A program made the translations under genes and the position numbers. The notes beneath the pieces are model-generated. The model saw only the letters and a list, made by a program, of their open reading frames with translations. It searched no databases and had not been told where the DNA came from. Below are positions 10,511 through 22,206 of a stretch of 64,000 bases of DNA, in pieces (position 1 is the stretch's first letter; each line of letters opens with the position of its first letter). Origin of the DNA: Prostheceraeus crozeri (Eukaryota; Platyhelminthes; Polycladida; Euryleptidae); assembly GCA_907163375.1 (NCBI GenBank), contig CAJQUW010006134.1, forward strand, positions 186,001 through 250,000. Direction: 5' to 3'.

Positions 10511-11129
10511 CCTGATGGGGCAACCCACAGATCCCACGGTGTGAGCGATGTCTGTGTGTGTGTTCATGTATGTGCTGCAACATGAGATTCGCTACATCCT
10601 CGATCATAGAAAATGGGGCTCATTGCGGAAAGTGGGGCGCGCTCCATTCTATAAAGACAGAAATATCAATAAATGCACCTTGTGCGCAATCTTTCGATCA
10701 AAATGTATTATAGGGATCATGATATTGTCCTCAAGAATCGTTTTCAGTCTTCAGCGGAAGGAATTTCATGTTTTTCTATGAAAACAACTTGAACCTCACG
10801 TTGTAGGAATATTGCAAGCGTGCTGCTTGTTTAAGTATGCTTCCAGATACGGATTTAATAGTAGCCACAAATGACCTTGAGAATTCAACTACACAATTTC
10901 TCAGAAATCGTCACGGAAGGATCATGCGGGCTGCAAAACTATCTGCGATTAAAACTCGTTCATTCAAACACCTGGATCCTACATTGCTGCAAGAACATGC
11001 TTCGCCCCATATTGCTGCATGGGAATTGTGTGCAAGAGAAGAGGTGTTTTGTGTTGTGCGGTTAAGTTTTACAAAGGGGGCAAAGAGGTGAAGAGTGGAC
11101 AGAGGGGTTTATATTGTGGAAATATTCTT

Positions 11130-12510
11130 TTAAGAAGGGTGATTTCTTGCTGCGGAGTTGTGCCAGTTTTCTGCGTGTGCGTCTGTTGAGTGTTTGTTCT
11201 GATTTGTGTACTGTGGAAGGATTGCGCTTATGACTTTATTGTTTTGTCTGTTCGTTAGGTATGTGCCGATGTGTGTGTTTGCTTGAGTAGCTGTTTTGTT
11301 GTTGCGTTGGATGATTGTGGGGATGGGGCTGAATTGCACTTGCCAGTGTTGAAAATTGTGGGTTTTTGTTGGCTGAGAGGTGGTGGCTGTTGCGTCAGGA
11401 GATGAAGAGGGCGGTATTGAGAAAGAGGTCTGTTTAAAAGCTGTTTGCATGTAGTTAGAGGTGTTCGGCAATGTTTCATCATGTAGGTGCTGTGTATTTG
11501 TGTCGCGTGTGCATCCTGTGGCGATCCCGAGCGCGTTCTTCTGTGTTGCTTGTATTTTGTCGATGTTTGTGAGATGATTGGTGACCAGTCTGTGGATGTG
11601 CATTCCAAGAGGGGACGTGTGATGTCCTTGTAGGTGGCCACGATGGCCTCTTGTTGTTGTCCCCAATTGGTGGAAGTGAGGCATGAGAGAATGTTGAGGG
11701 TGTGTTTTGCTTTTTTGCAAGTGTTGTTGTATGTTGAGTATCTAGGTTGACGTCCTGGATTCAGTTGTTGCTGAGAGTTGCGAGTGGTGTTGTCCATGGT
11801 GAGGGATAGGTTTGTACTGTGTTCGTAGGGATCCGGTGTGGAGAGAGAGCCAAGTTTTGTTGCGGTTGATTTGGAGAATATTTTTTCAGTCCATAAGAGT
11901 AGAGTGTCAAGGTAAGCTTGGAGTTTGTCTTGGGCTGTCTTGATGTTTGAATGAGTGACTGTGATGATGTCGTCAGCGTAGACCGTTGTTTTGAGTGTGG
12001 TGTCTGCAGGAAGAGAAATGTCTTGCATGTAAAGGTTGAAGTGGAAGGGGAGAGAGGTCCTCCTTGTGCAACCCCTGTTTTAATGTTTTTGTTGGTTGAG
12101 CGTGTTTGTTCCAGATGTTGGGTATCTGGTTGGTGTTGAGAGAGTGTGTAATCTGTGCATATGTCAGTTAGGTATTGGATGGCAGTTGGGTCGAGGTGTT
12201 GGAGGTGTTTTTGTTGATTTTATCTGGCCCAAGAGAATTGTTGCTTGCGGAATATGAGATGGCTTGATCTGTTTGGTCAGGCGTGATTTTTGTGCTGGTG
12301 GTAGTGAGGCGTAGTGTGCGTCTGCTGATTGTTCTGTTTTCTTTTCGTGTTTTGTGAGGTGCGGGTGTGGTGAAGTACTTGTTAAATGCGTTCGCTATGT
12401 TGCGAAGGGGTTTGTTGAAGAAATTGATTGTTATGTTTTGAGTGGTTTGCCATTCTTATCATTGAGTGTGCGGATGGTGCGCCAGAGTCTGCTTGTGTTT
12501 TTGGTGGACC
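11130..12510 (-). mobile_element. LINE fragment with reverse transcriptase
   Basis: The minus strand from 12510 leftward shows, in broken frames, the N-terminal polymerase region (SRLWRTIRTLND, then NNSLGPDKI), GVAQGGPLSPFHFNLYM, VYADDI with the catalytic aspartates, a WTE linker and LFTPDP-like and TKARKTLNIL-like segments, ending with CTRDTNTQHLHDETL and a C-terminal tail near 11150. The motif order fits a LINE of the I/Jockey group. The endonuclease part is missing, consistent with 5' truncation. Several frameshifts show that it is old. It is wedged between two blocks of the TCTGCACTTT minisatellite. Confidence 0.82.
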
Positions 12511-12736
12511 GTTCTACCGGTCATTGCGTCTCCCAAATAAAGAAAGCCTCCTTCGTTGTTGCAGTCTTTTGCATTCCCGCCACCAAATTTCATTCCTTCG
12601 TGAGTTTCCTCCACACCTCTTCAGCTGCTGTCAGTACCGCAGATTTCATCCATCTATTCGACAGGAATCTCCTTTCTAGTCGCCTATTTCTTAATGACAT
12701 TTTTCTTGAACATGTCCTTTCAACCGGAGTATATTC

Positions 12737-14136
12737 TACAGTGCGTTCATAAAGTCACTGTGCACCTCTTCTAACTTTGTTTTGCCAAAGAAAACAGTCG
12801 TAATCTTACAATTGTAGATATCTATCACATGCACAGAGTCACTGGCTCGTTTGGGAAACGCAATTGAGTAGCTTGCGACATTCAACATGATTGCAATTTA
12901 AATTTAACTTCACATCTGTCAGCTACTGACTCGGTGAAGATCTGTACGTTGCATTTCGAAGCTAAGCATGGTGATGTCAATGCGAAAGAAGAACTTCTTG
13001 GTCAAGAATGTTTTTCGCGCCAATGGGGAATATACTAATGAAGTGAAGAAGGGGTTTTTAGAAAGACTTCCTGCATTTGATTTGCCTCATCGAAATGTTG
13101 ATTGGAGTCCAATCAGTGAGTTCAGAAAAGCTGACTCGGTGCACGATCCATCACGCTCAGATCGACCATTAATCTTAAGCGATAAAAAGGGTATTCCTGA
13201 AAATGTTATTTCTGAAGCAATGACTTTATAGCCCAAACAAGTCGATGCGTCGCTTACCCCAAGAAGTGGGTCTATCTCTCGGGGGCGGCTCATCCTGCTG
13301 TAAGAAGGAACATAGGCCTATATCCGCACCGCATCTCTGGCCAACATGAATTGAATGATGCCGATCATGACAAGCGTCTTCATTACTGCGTTTGGTTCAA
13401 AGAAAATCCAAATGAAAATAATGTGCTCGGTAAGACTTTCTTTTCTGATATTGCTTGGTTTCATCTATCAAGGCATATCAGTAGCCAGAGTTCCGGAACA
13501 TGGTCTAGTGAAAACCCACACGAATTTGTTGAGAAGCCATTACATTCTCTTATGCCAAGAATACGAATGCTTGGGCCGATATTCAACTATAATTGTAAAA
13601 ATTATTTGACAAAATGATTGCTTCACTCGTTGACGAATTAAGTGACGATGAAAGTTTGACTGCTTATTTCTAGCAAGATGGAGCAACTGCGCATACCGTC
13701 AATTCCTCAATTCGATATTTTAGTGTAATATTTCAAACAAGAGTTATCTCTGAAGGATTTGGCATCCGAGATACCGGATTTGAATGTCTTGACTTTTACT
13801 GTTGGTTAGCGGTGAAGCAGGAGGTTTACGGAAGCAGGTCACGAAATCTACAGGAGTCTAAAACAGCCGTCAGCAAATTGACGCTATCAGGCACGAGGAA
13901 ATTCACCGAATGTTTGAGAATATGAGACGTCGAATTGACATTTGCATTCGTGAACAAGGTGGACATTTTCAAATGTTTTTGTAGTATGTAAATAGATATT
14001 TTGTGATCACACAGAAGTCGAAGTTTCTACAATAAACTTCACTTTTTATAGTGCCGTGGCAATCTATTTCTAAGCGGCAAAGTACTGCACATGCATTGAT
14101 TTATTAGGTGCACAGTGACTTTATGAACGCACTGTA
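12737..14136 (+). mobile_element. Mariner-like DNA transposon with perfect terminal repeats
   Basis: The element spans 12739-14134 (1396 bp) with TA duplications at 12737-12738 and 14135-14136. The terminal inverted repeats are identical over 29 bp, starting CAGTGCGTTCATAAAGTCAC. Length, TA target and the transposase remnants inside all fit an otherwise full-length mariner-like copy. Confidence 0.94.
12968..13985 (+). pseudogene. Mariner-like transposase, degraded
   Basis: In order: a helix-turn-helix region (12968-13230) with NGEYTNEVKKGF and a SVHDPSRSDRP linker; a middle part (about 13340-13600) with HELNDADHDKR, FFSDIAWFHLS and ENPHEFVEKPLH; and a C-terminal part (about 13675-13985) with QDGATAHTVNSSIRYF, a FYCW remnant and EQGGHFQMFL. 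In relatives the FFSD motif is followed by Glu-Ala-Trp-Phe-His; here the Glu is Ile. At least three frame changes and an early stop near 13229 separate the parts, so no transposase can be made, although the ends could still be moved by a related enzyme. Confidence 0.88.
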
Positions 14137-14202
14137 TAATAATAATTCTGTATTTGTGAATACAACAAGCGGTATTACAAAGAAATATACACAGGAACAA
14201 AA

Positions 14203-15176
14203 TCACGATATGATGGAAAATTTGACAAACGAATTGTTGTAAAGAGCCATTCTTCTGTGGAAGGGACGTAGAGCTCTTGTACGTCTTATATTGCAGTTAT
14301 TCTGGCGAATTTCAAAAAACTCAGCCAAAGGATGCACATTTGCATTCGTGGCTATCTTTTGTATCAGTTTTTCACAAATCTTATTGAGTAAGTCTTTAAG
14401 GCTGGTCTTGTCAGTTACGTCGTCCCAACGTCTAGCAAGGACATGTAATCGTTCAAGCTTTCTGAATTTCCCTTTGCTGATGTCGCACATGACTGGCCAA
14501 CAAAAAACCATATGACAGAAGACAAAAGCCATGTATGCCTGCCAAATAACGGGACCACGATTACCGTTCAACATTAAACGTTTTACAAACGACATAGCAC
14601 GGCAACAGCGATTATACAAGCTATCAAGCTGCACACTCAACTCAAATCACTGGAGAAAAGAACACCTAAAATTTTCAAATGCTCAACATTCTCAATATCA
14701 ATATTATCAATAAAAATGGGCAAACATGGCGGACAAGAATTCTTGCGTGACATAGTAAGACATTTCGTCTTATCAACATTTACAACACGTTTTTTCTTTT
14801 CGACCCAATAACAAAAACTATCGACGGAGAGTTGAAAATTGTCAACAACATTCACATTACCGAGATGGATTAGGGCGACATCATCGGCATAGACGATTAT
14901 CTTAGTGTCATGGAGATGCGGAAGATTATCAAGTAAAATAACGAAAAGAAGAGGCCCGAGGATGGAACCCTGAGGAACCCCACTAGTGACCACTTTCCAG
15001 GGCGTAGATATGCCATTCAAACACACACGTTGCATACGATTTTCAAGAAAACTGAAAATGAATTTAGTTACCAGTGGATTGCAACCAAAGTTCATCAGTG
15101 AATTAAGAAGAACGGAATGACTCACAGAGTCGAACACCTTTCTAAAATCAACTGCGAGGAGTTTCACTATCAGCAT
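14203..15176 (-). mobile_element. CR1-like LINE, 3' half
   Basis: A 179-codon minus-strand frame (15176-14637) has FRKVFDSVSHSVLL (motif A), GVPQGSILGPLLFVILLDNL and VYADDVALIH (catalytic aspartates), then a second frame (14640-14203) with the C-terminal domain (WQAYMAFVFCHMVFCWPV). The 3' end sits near 14140 in an ATAATAAT tract directly abutting the mariner element. The 5' part with the endonuclease is absent. Only about one frame change is visible, so the copy is fairly young. CR1/L2-type is the best guess from the motif style. Confidence 0.85.
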
Positions 15177-15504
15177 TCTTTATGTGACTTATGACTATCC
15201 TTTCTTTCCCACCTTCATTACGGTTACCGGCATGGCAAATTGTGATGTCTCTTTTCGTATCACCTGCCTATGCATTCCTAGCTACACTTCTCCACATACT
15301 AACATAGTTCATGTCTCATGTCAGGTCAGTCTCATTTTTGCTAGGTGGTTAATTCACCTGTAAACCAGTACAACCTGTGCAAAGGAACATGTTCTCAAGT
15401 TGTAAATGTCACATTCAAACCAATCGCATACTTATGAGATAAACTCCCACTAACATGATTTTTTTCGTTCCTGAAGGTGATCACCAGCTGTCGAAAAAAT
15501 GTTG

Positions 15505-16061
15505 TACAGGGTCCGGCAAAATGATCTGACACATTTGTAGGTTTAATAAAAGGCAAATAAAGTAAAGAAACTAAAAAAGAGTTTTTATTTTTGAAAAGTA
15601 CATATTATGCCATTCTGTTTCATTGTGTTTTAAAAATTATATCAGTCAAATGTGATCCATTATTTTCCTCACACTGTCGAAGGCGTTCACGAAAGTTGTC
15701 TATAACTCGTTGGGTTATTTCATGTGGGTTTGACTTAAGGTATCCCCAGAGAAAAAAATCGCACGAATTTAAATCAGATGAACGGGCGGGCCAACCGATG
15801 TCATCACACAATGAGATCAAATGACCAGGAAACATCTCCCTCAAAATCCCCATCGCACGTCGAGAAGTGTGGGCTGTTGCCCCATCCTACTGAAACCAAA
15901 CATTGTCCATATCGTGGAGCACTCCAAATACCGAATTCTGCCACAACACCATACAGTCACTCGAGGACAATGCAAAGGACGATCATGCAACTCACGAGGG
16001 TTGTTCACGCCCAGTATCTGAAGTCTTGCATATGTGTCAGATCATTTTGCCGGACCCTGTA
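15505..16061 (-). mobile_element. Short mariner-like deletion derivative with perfect ends
   Basis: The 553-bp element (15507-16059) has 28-bp terminal repeats that match exactly, starting CAGGGTCCGGCAAAATGATC, and TA duplications at 15505-15506 and 16060-16061. The minus strand keeps only the C-terminal third of a transposase (15853-15620): WPARSSDLNSCDFFLWGYLK, the family's third catalytic region, through EENNGSHLTDIIF. The N-terminal and central parts are deleted. Unmutated ends suggest recent mobility supplied by a full-length relative. Confidence 0.93.
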
Positions 16062-16656
16062 TAAGAACAATAATTACATTAAAACATCTCTTTCAGAAGT
16101 GAAAATGACTAGCCAGGGCATCTTCCATGTTTTCAGCATATGCTAATAAGCATCATGTGATTTTTACAGAGTAAGCAAATTTCAATTAGGAATTCGGAGA
16201 ATGTGGACACAGGTATCTGTCTTTAGTACCGCACGTTAAACTAGAAGAAGTGTCCCGACCGTCGTACATCAACCGTTCTATGAAGGACTGAAATCTCATT
16301 CTTTCGCACCTCACGATAATGACCACTCAAAAAAGCAGTGGAAAGGTTGAATATTAGCAGTTTCTTCAGTCTTCAGTTTGAATACGTGCAGAGGTGAAAT
16401 AGAATTGAGGGAAAGAAGACAATAAGATATCAGAACCATTAATCTTGTCTATTTGTCCCCTGTGAGCAAGTAAGCAACTGAGGAATTTCCACTCTGAAAT
16501 GGAAATGGAAGGAAATTATATTTCGTTCGTACCGGGATATTCACTAATATTTTTTAATTGGATAAAGTTGAATTCTTTTTAAGCACAAGTATTTCATGTG
16601 AGCAATAATCTATTGATAAGCTCGACATCTGATCGATGAATATTTCTTCATTTTAG
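16060..16656. other. Intron, no gene seen
   Basis: End of the 11.0-kb intron up to the acceptor TTCATTTTAG at 16647-16656. Nothing recognisable apart from the splice signal. Confidence 0.6.
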
Positions 16657-16755
16657 GCATCCGGAATTGATCGACTGTTCGATGGAGCGAACCCGATAAT
16701 CGATGATTACCTCTTTGATCCATGTGGATATTCAATGAATGGACTTTTGGAAAAT
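16657..16755 (+). CDS. AMD1: S-adenosylmethionine decarboxylase, exon with catalytic Ser
   Basis: The 99-bp exon (33 codons, phase 0 both sides) lies between acceptor TTCATTTTAG and donor GTGAGT. It encodes ASGIDRLFDG, then YLFDPCGYSMNG. In human the matching FNPCGYSMNG contains Phe223, which stacks on the substrate adenine, and Ser229, which takes part in the processing reaction; both are conserved here, as is the cysteine between them. The exon joins in frame to the ones before and after. It is separated from them by 11.0-kb and 7.0-kb introns. Confidence 0.95.
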
Positions 16756-18980
16756 GTGAGTGTTAGAATGCGGATAAAAAACGGATAAAAAATCGGCCCA
16801 CAAGTGCCTTATATTTTATTTATCAAATACTGTATTTCCTCTAATAAGCCCCGCAAGTGAGAGGTCATGAAAATTAGAAAATAATGAACTTCACACTCAA
16901 ATTCACACCCTAATCATTTCGTTAATTAAATGTCTAATTTTATATTGCTATCCACACCAGATTCTAAATTAAATGAACCTTGCTTATACTCGGAAGCACA
17001 TTAGGCACGGAGCCTTCCATCGATGTGGCCGAGTTGTCATTTATCCACTCTCATTCTTTTTGTGCTGAGAGTTTAGCAAGAATGCAGAGTGTACCTATTT
17101 TAACAGTCTCCGTTTTGACACGACCAAGGCTTGATCCAAGGTCTCCCGGACGCAGAGCGAGCGCATGGCAATGATGCACCTCATTGCTGAGTCAATCTAA
17201 ATAATGCTGAGCAGTTTGTTTCACAGTTTATCAATTTGTTCATCCATCTTAGATGTTATAAATTATGCTTTTTGCGAGCCGAGCTGACCGTACCCAATTT
17301 GCCGAAATAGTCATTTTCAGACATTTTTTCTATTTGTCAACCATGCAAACGGCCCGGCCCTCATAATATGAAGAGAGCACGGCCAATCACATCAGCAGTT
17401 GTTTAACCACTTTCTAGTATGATTCCTGAAAGACTTGATGCGATTTTTGGTAACAAATTATCGAAAAGTCACATTGCTCTTGAACTTTGGCTGGGCGATT
17501 GTTCAGGTGAAGCCAATGTACGAAACATTTTGTTTAATAGCAAGAATGAATATTTTATATTATTTGATATATAGCAAATACTGACGTATTACCATTACTA
17601 AGTTTGTGCTTGTAAGAGATAAGATAAGTCTACCAAAATTGCACAGCTGTTAGTAAACCTACATCTTGTACTTCGAGATTATGGAGCAGTGATATTTTTT
17701 AAACTGTTAAATAATTGCATTTCGATTTTTCAGACGCTTTAGAAAATAGGCCAACATGACTACTCGGCACCTGCAACTCTATTATACATTGTCATCCTAC
17801 ACGCACATTCATACTTAATGAAATAAAATAAGTTGTGCAAAATGTATATTATACGATGCTTGTCGAATTTTTTTGGTGTACATGATTACAAATAGCGGTA
17901 ATCGTCTACTATTGAACATACGTGATGATAAAATATATCAAAAATATGATTTTTTCGACAAACGTCGTGCAGGATTTTTAATGGTACATATTATGTCCTT
18001 GTGGCCATTAAGTGATTGCATTAAACGAGTCTGTGGATGTTCCTAAGCTACATATCTGTTATAGGGGATGATTAGTTTTGTCAAGGACTCCATAGTTCTG
18101 TGAAAAACAAATGAAAATGAATCAATGCTTCAATTTTATCGTCTAAAATTACATTGCCCATTTGATGTAGTCTTTGAAGATTCACACAGATGCACCGAAT
18201 GACTTCAGTTTGAGCGGTTCTACGCAATCTCACCATGCAATTAAATAATCTGCCGGCTTACTCACAACAAGGTCAAATAGTGCTTCTGTTGAAACCATTT
18301 ACATAAAAATCACTTGTGATGTCAGAACAACCGGGTGTTGGTGAAAGTTCAAACAATAAATGAAGCAGTTACATTTTTGACATGTAGATAATGGCAGATA
18401 GCACATGATTAAATCAGCAGATTCAATTAACTTTAGATGCCGATGATTGCGTCGAACATCACTGTGAAAGGCGCATTGACAAGAGATCTCAATCGCATGT
18501 GACGCTGCAGTGTTGTTTTAGAAATATTCTACTCAGCAAGCTTTGTGAAAACTTGGACATTTGTAGCTTTATGATTTGATCAATTTCTCAAACTTATCAT
18601 CCTTAATCATTAACTAATTGTTTTCAATAATACATAACGTGATGTGAAAAAAACTTTCATCAAAATCTTCATCTTTATCACGCACGATATTAACACAGCA
18701 CACTCCGCTTTATCTGTGTACTTTGAGGAATTGGCATACGATTAAGCAACTGTCTCGAATAGCTGATTTATGTTCTCAGCATTACTTTATCGATGAAAAT
18801 GTGTTTCTTAAACATCAAAACAAATTTATTTTGAAAGATAATTGTGGCACATGCAAAAAATGTTCTTGTGGTACTATTTGTAACATGCTTCAGTGATAGT
18901 ATATCGCCACTTGCATTCCAAGCATGTTGAAACTACTCAGAAGCTGCTTCATAGCTTGCTGGCTGCCGTCTTAGAAAGTT
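16756..18980. other. Intron, no gene seen
   Basis: First part of the 7.0-kb intron. Mostly AT-rich; a 64-codon open frame at 16980-17174 matches nothing recognised. No terminal repeats were spotted. Confidence 0.5.
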
Positions 18981-20820
18981 ATGAACCTCTCTGCCTTAGG
19001 CGTTATATCAATCGTTTCGGGAATTCTTACCATACGTTACTATCAGTCAATGCCTTCTCAGAAACGCCATCTTCCCAACAGACTTTCCTTTGCCACTTTT
19101 AACGCTCGCACTCTCATCGACGCCTGGAGGATCCGAGAATTTGTGCGTCTGGCTCTTGACCTCGACATCGCCATTCTCGGTCTTCAAGAACACCGAAGGA
19201 CCAACTACACTGCCGTTTCCCTGTCCCACGGATGGCAGTTGAAGCTCGCACCCGCCTCTCCCTCAGGCACCGGAGGCATCGGTTTTCTTCTCTCGCCTTC
19301 CGCTTCGAGAGCTCTGCTGGATTTCTACTTTCCCTCCGACCGGATCGGGGTATCGTCCTTGGCTCTAAAAGACAGACGCCTCCACGTTGTTTGCGTGTAC
19401 GCCCCGACTTCCCCGAGGACAGTTCAGGACCCTCAAGGAACCGACGCATTCTACAACGTCCTCGGCACCGTCCTGGACTCCTTCCCCGCGCGCGACTTGT
19501 TTTTCGCTGTTAGGGACTTCAACGCCACGCTTTTACCGGACGGTCGTCTGGTGAAGAACAGGTGCGGCACTCCCAACGCCAACTCGGACTTTCTATCACG
19601 CTTTATATGTGCCAGAGACCTCGTCACTGCCAACGGATTCCTTCGTCAGCACTTTCGCAAACTGCCACATTCTTCGGCCCGAACAAGCGCATCACCCGTC
19701 TCGACTGGATTCTATGCCCCTACTCACAGAAGTCTCGTGAGCGCAGGATCCGGAACATTCGACCTTCCTGTGTGAACTCGGACCACAGTGTGGTAGTGTG
19801 CGACTCCAACCTTCGCTGGCAGAGGCAGAAGCAAACTCAAGCTCGAACACTCCGGGAAGCGCTCCGAGATGCCTCAGTTCACGACTCCTTCGTCCGCAGA
19901 CTTCGCGCTGCACTTCAAGTTGAGGGTCTCTCTGCAGACGCATTTTCGTCCGCCGTCGCGTCAGCAGCTCGCGCTCTTCCCAAACAGAGGACGGATCAAC
20001 CGAAAGGCCCCTTGGCCAACGACCCCGCCGTCCCCAAGGCAAGGCTACAGCATAGCACGGCAACGACAGTGAAGCAGCCAAAGCAGCTCGACAGGTCTTG
20101 ACGCTCACGCACGCACGTCGCGCCGAAGAGCGTATCTAAGAGGCTGTGCACAGCATCCAACTCCGACGGACAACTGCCGCCACAAGGCCGCATGGCGACC
20201 CATCAACGCTCTCACAGACCGCAAATGTCGTCTTCACGCCATCGTCAGCGCCAACTCCATCGAGCATCGCAGGTTTCTTCTTGCTTCGCACTACAGTCGA
20301 GTTCTAAACGTCCGAGCTTCTCCCAATCGATGACTTCGCTCCCGCACAACAGGACGAGTTCGCGCCCTGTTCCCTTCACCGTACAGGAATTTACGAAGGC
20401 CTTGAGGACCATGCGTGCTGATACTGCACCTGGTGTTGACAATATTTCACCGAGAGGGCTCAAGCTGACGAACCTAACTGCAGACGTCACTCGTCTGCTG
20501 AACGCCCACTGCTACCTCAGCGAAGACGACTCTGCTTCCGTAGCCCCTCAATGGCGCGTCTGAAAAATCACCTCCATCCCGAAAAGAGGAAACGACAGCC
20601 AGAGAGGCATCTCTCTACAATGCGCCGCAATGAAGCTGCTTAACGCTGTGCTCCGGAACCGACTTCTGCCTTGGCTCAACCGACTGCTACTTCCTCTCCA
20701 GAGCGGCTTCCGTCCCGGCAGGTCGGCCGTTGAGCAGATCTGCACGCTTCGAACGGTGATCGACAGCTGCATGACTTGTCAACGGAGCGTCTCAATCGTC
20801 TTCGTGGATATAAAGGGTTC
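18981..20820 (+). mobile_element. LINE with AP endonuclease and partial reverse transcriptase
   Basis: A 264-codon frame (18981-19775) encodes an apurinic-endonuclease-like domain: FATFNARTL, LGLQEHR (catalytic Glu), GGIGFLL, VVCVYAPTSP and a DFNA motif in which the preceding Gly-Asp is altered (AVRDFNA). Broken frames follow with a polymerase start (NISPRGLKL), then RGISLQCAAMKLLNAVLRNR and FRPGRSAVEQI and FVDIK, where homology stops at about 20820 just after motif A. The style (QEHR, YRGISL, FRxGRSxxEQI) suggests an RTE-like LINE. GC-rich coding sequence contrasts with the intron. Several frameshifts lie after the endonuclease; the 3' half is lost or replaced by a Penelope fragment. Confidence 0.87.
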
Positions 20821-20859
20821 AAAAGAAAAGATTCTTCTGGTACTTCCAAGCGATTATTA

Positions 20860-20900
20860 TTGCGTGTGCGACGTTTCGCCCCAAAGGCTTAATCATGCAC
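20860..20900 (-). repeat. Degenerate Penelope hammerhead-type motif
   Basis: The minus strand reads CATGATTAAGCC, TTTG, GGGCGAAACGTC. The pairing arms GCC and GGC followed by GAAACGTC are the form seen at hammerhead sites of Penelope-like elements, although the CTGATGA box is degraded. It marks a small Penelope terminal-repeat remnant next to the LINE break. Confidence 0.45.
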
Positions 20901-20997
20901 GAATGAAGACGTACAGCGCAACATTCACATCATACGACCGAAGAAAATCGATAAAGAAAATTATCACGTGAGCACATGTTAAGGTTAAAAATTCTAC

Positions 20998-21143
20998 TGA
21001 TAACAAAGATTAAAAGTACCATGAAAATTAAGAAAATCTTGAGCGGATGTGCAAAAGTCCATACGGTTGAAAGAATATGAACTTTTGCACATCCGCCTCA
21101 AGATTTTCTTACTTTTCATGGTACTTTTAATCTTTGTTATCAC
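20998..21143. repeat. Long inverted repeat, 60-bp arms
   Basis: Arms 20998-21058 and 21081-21143 are reverse complements with about two mismatches and a one-base indel, separated by 22 bases. The arms include AAGATTAAAAGTACCATG. A transcript would form a near-perfect 60-bp hairpin. The right arm abuts the hAT transposase fragment and was probably created when the segment was copied in inverted form. Confidence 0.9.
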
Positions 21144-21179
21144 AGATAAACAAAGAGTTAAAAAAAAGGGTAAGTTGAG

Positions 21180-22205
21180 AGATTTCAACTTTATTGTTAT
21201 GCTTGAAATTTTCAATACGACTTTGCCTTTGTGTCACATTTTGTTTCAAAGATTACAGAAGGCTTCTTTGCTTTTGCACACAGCTCATGGTGCTGTTGAG
21301 CAAACCATTGAGGATTTGCGTAAACTTCGGTGTAGTGATGTGTTTTCCAAAATCGCGACAGCTATATCACGGTTCGAAACAAGCTGTAACATGCAGACTC
21401 GAAGTCAATCATTTGAAAGCGAAGCCCACAGATTGGCACATTATGAATCAGTTATCTTCTCGATTATCGATATATTAATTCAAAATCTTCAAACTCGTTT
21501 TCAGTCTTGTCCTTTTTCACTCACTAAATCAGGACCAATTTCATAATTACAGACGCGAATTTCCACTGAAGATTTTTTCTGTATTAAAGTATTCTGTATA
21601 CAAAGATTTATTTGATTTTCCTCGATTGAAATCACAGTTGTGTGTCGTATACTCGTCTGATCAATTTGATATACATCTCAGTGATATGTTAAAATTCATT
21701 TGTGACAATGATCTTCATGATGCACTCTCAGAAGTTAGCAAGCTCTTGAAATTAATTTTGACTATCCCTGTTACCACCGTACCGGTTAAGCGCACTTTTT
21801 CATGCATGAATCGGATCGAGTCAGTCCTCCGGTCAACGATGTTAGAAGATAGATTGGAAAGTCTCATGCTAATTTCAGTTGAAAATGAAATTGCTGATTC
21901 AATTAGCTACAATGACATCATCGATCGTTTTGCATTAATGAAGGACAGGCGCATAAAGCTAATTTATAAATAAATTGAACGTTTTTGTCGTTTATGCATA
22001 CCAAAAATACAACATCCTAAATACTCGCAGTGTTTTTTCTGTACATTGTACCTTATGCGGTATTTTTTATATCAAAATTATGGGTTATAATGAGGTCCGG
22101 AAACAAACAAATAACGGTTTGGTGGTTTTATAAGACCTAGGATCATTGATATTTCATTTGACTTTTACTAGAACGCCCTGTAGTTCGGGGCACGAGCCGC
22201 CCCTG
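21180..22205 (+). mobile_element. hAT element, 3' part with transposase C-terminus
   Basis: Plus-strand frames at 21150-21546 and 21626-21973 encode the C-terminal part of a zinc-finger-MYM-like hAT transposase. The second frame ends with the dimerisation region: LILTIPVTTVPVKRTFSCMN, then STMLEDRLESLMLISVENEI and a DRFALMKDRRIKL tail before the stop at 21973. In active relatives the motif is ERSFS; here the Glu is Lys. The 3' sequence ends at 22205 in CACGAGCCGCCCCTG, a hAT-type terminus. No left terminus was found and the catalytic core upstream is missing. Confidence 0.82.
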
Positions 22206-22206
22206 C

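Noticed and set aside
10112-10585. 157-codon plus-strand open frame rich in hydrophobic residues
   Set aside because: It runs through the 80-bp minisatellite; repeated peptides follow from the repeat and no family fits.
12739-14134. Possible active transposase
   Set aside because: Several frame changes and an early stop separate the conserved blocks.
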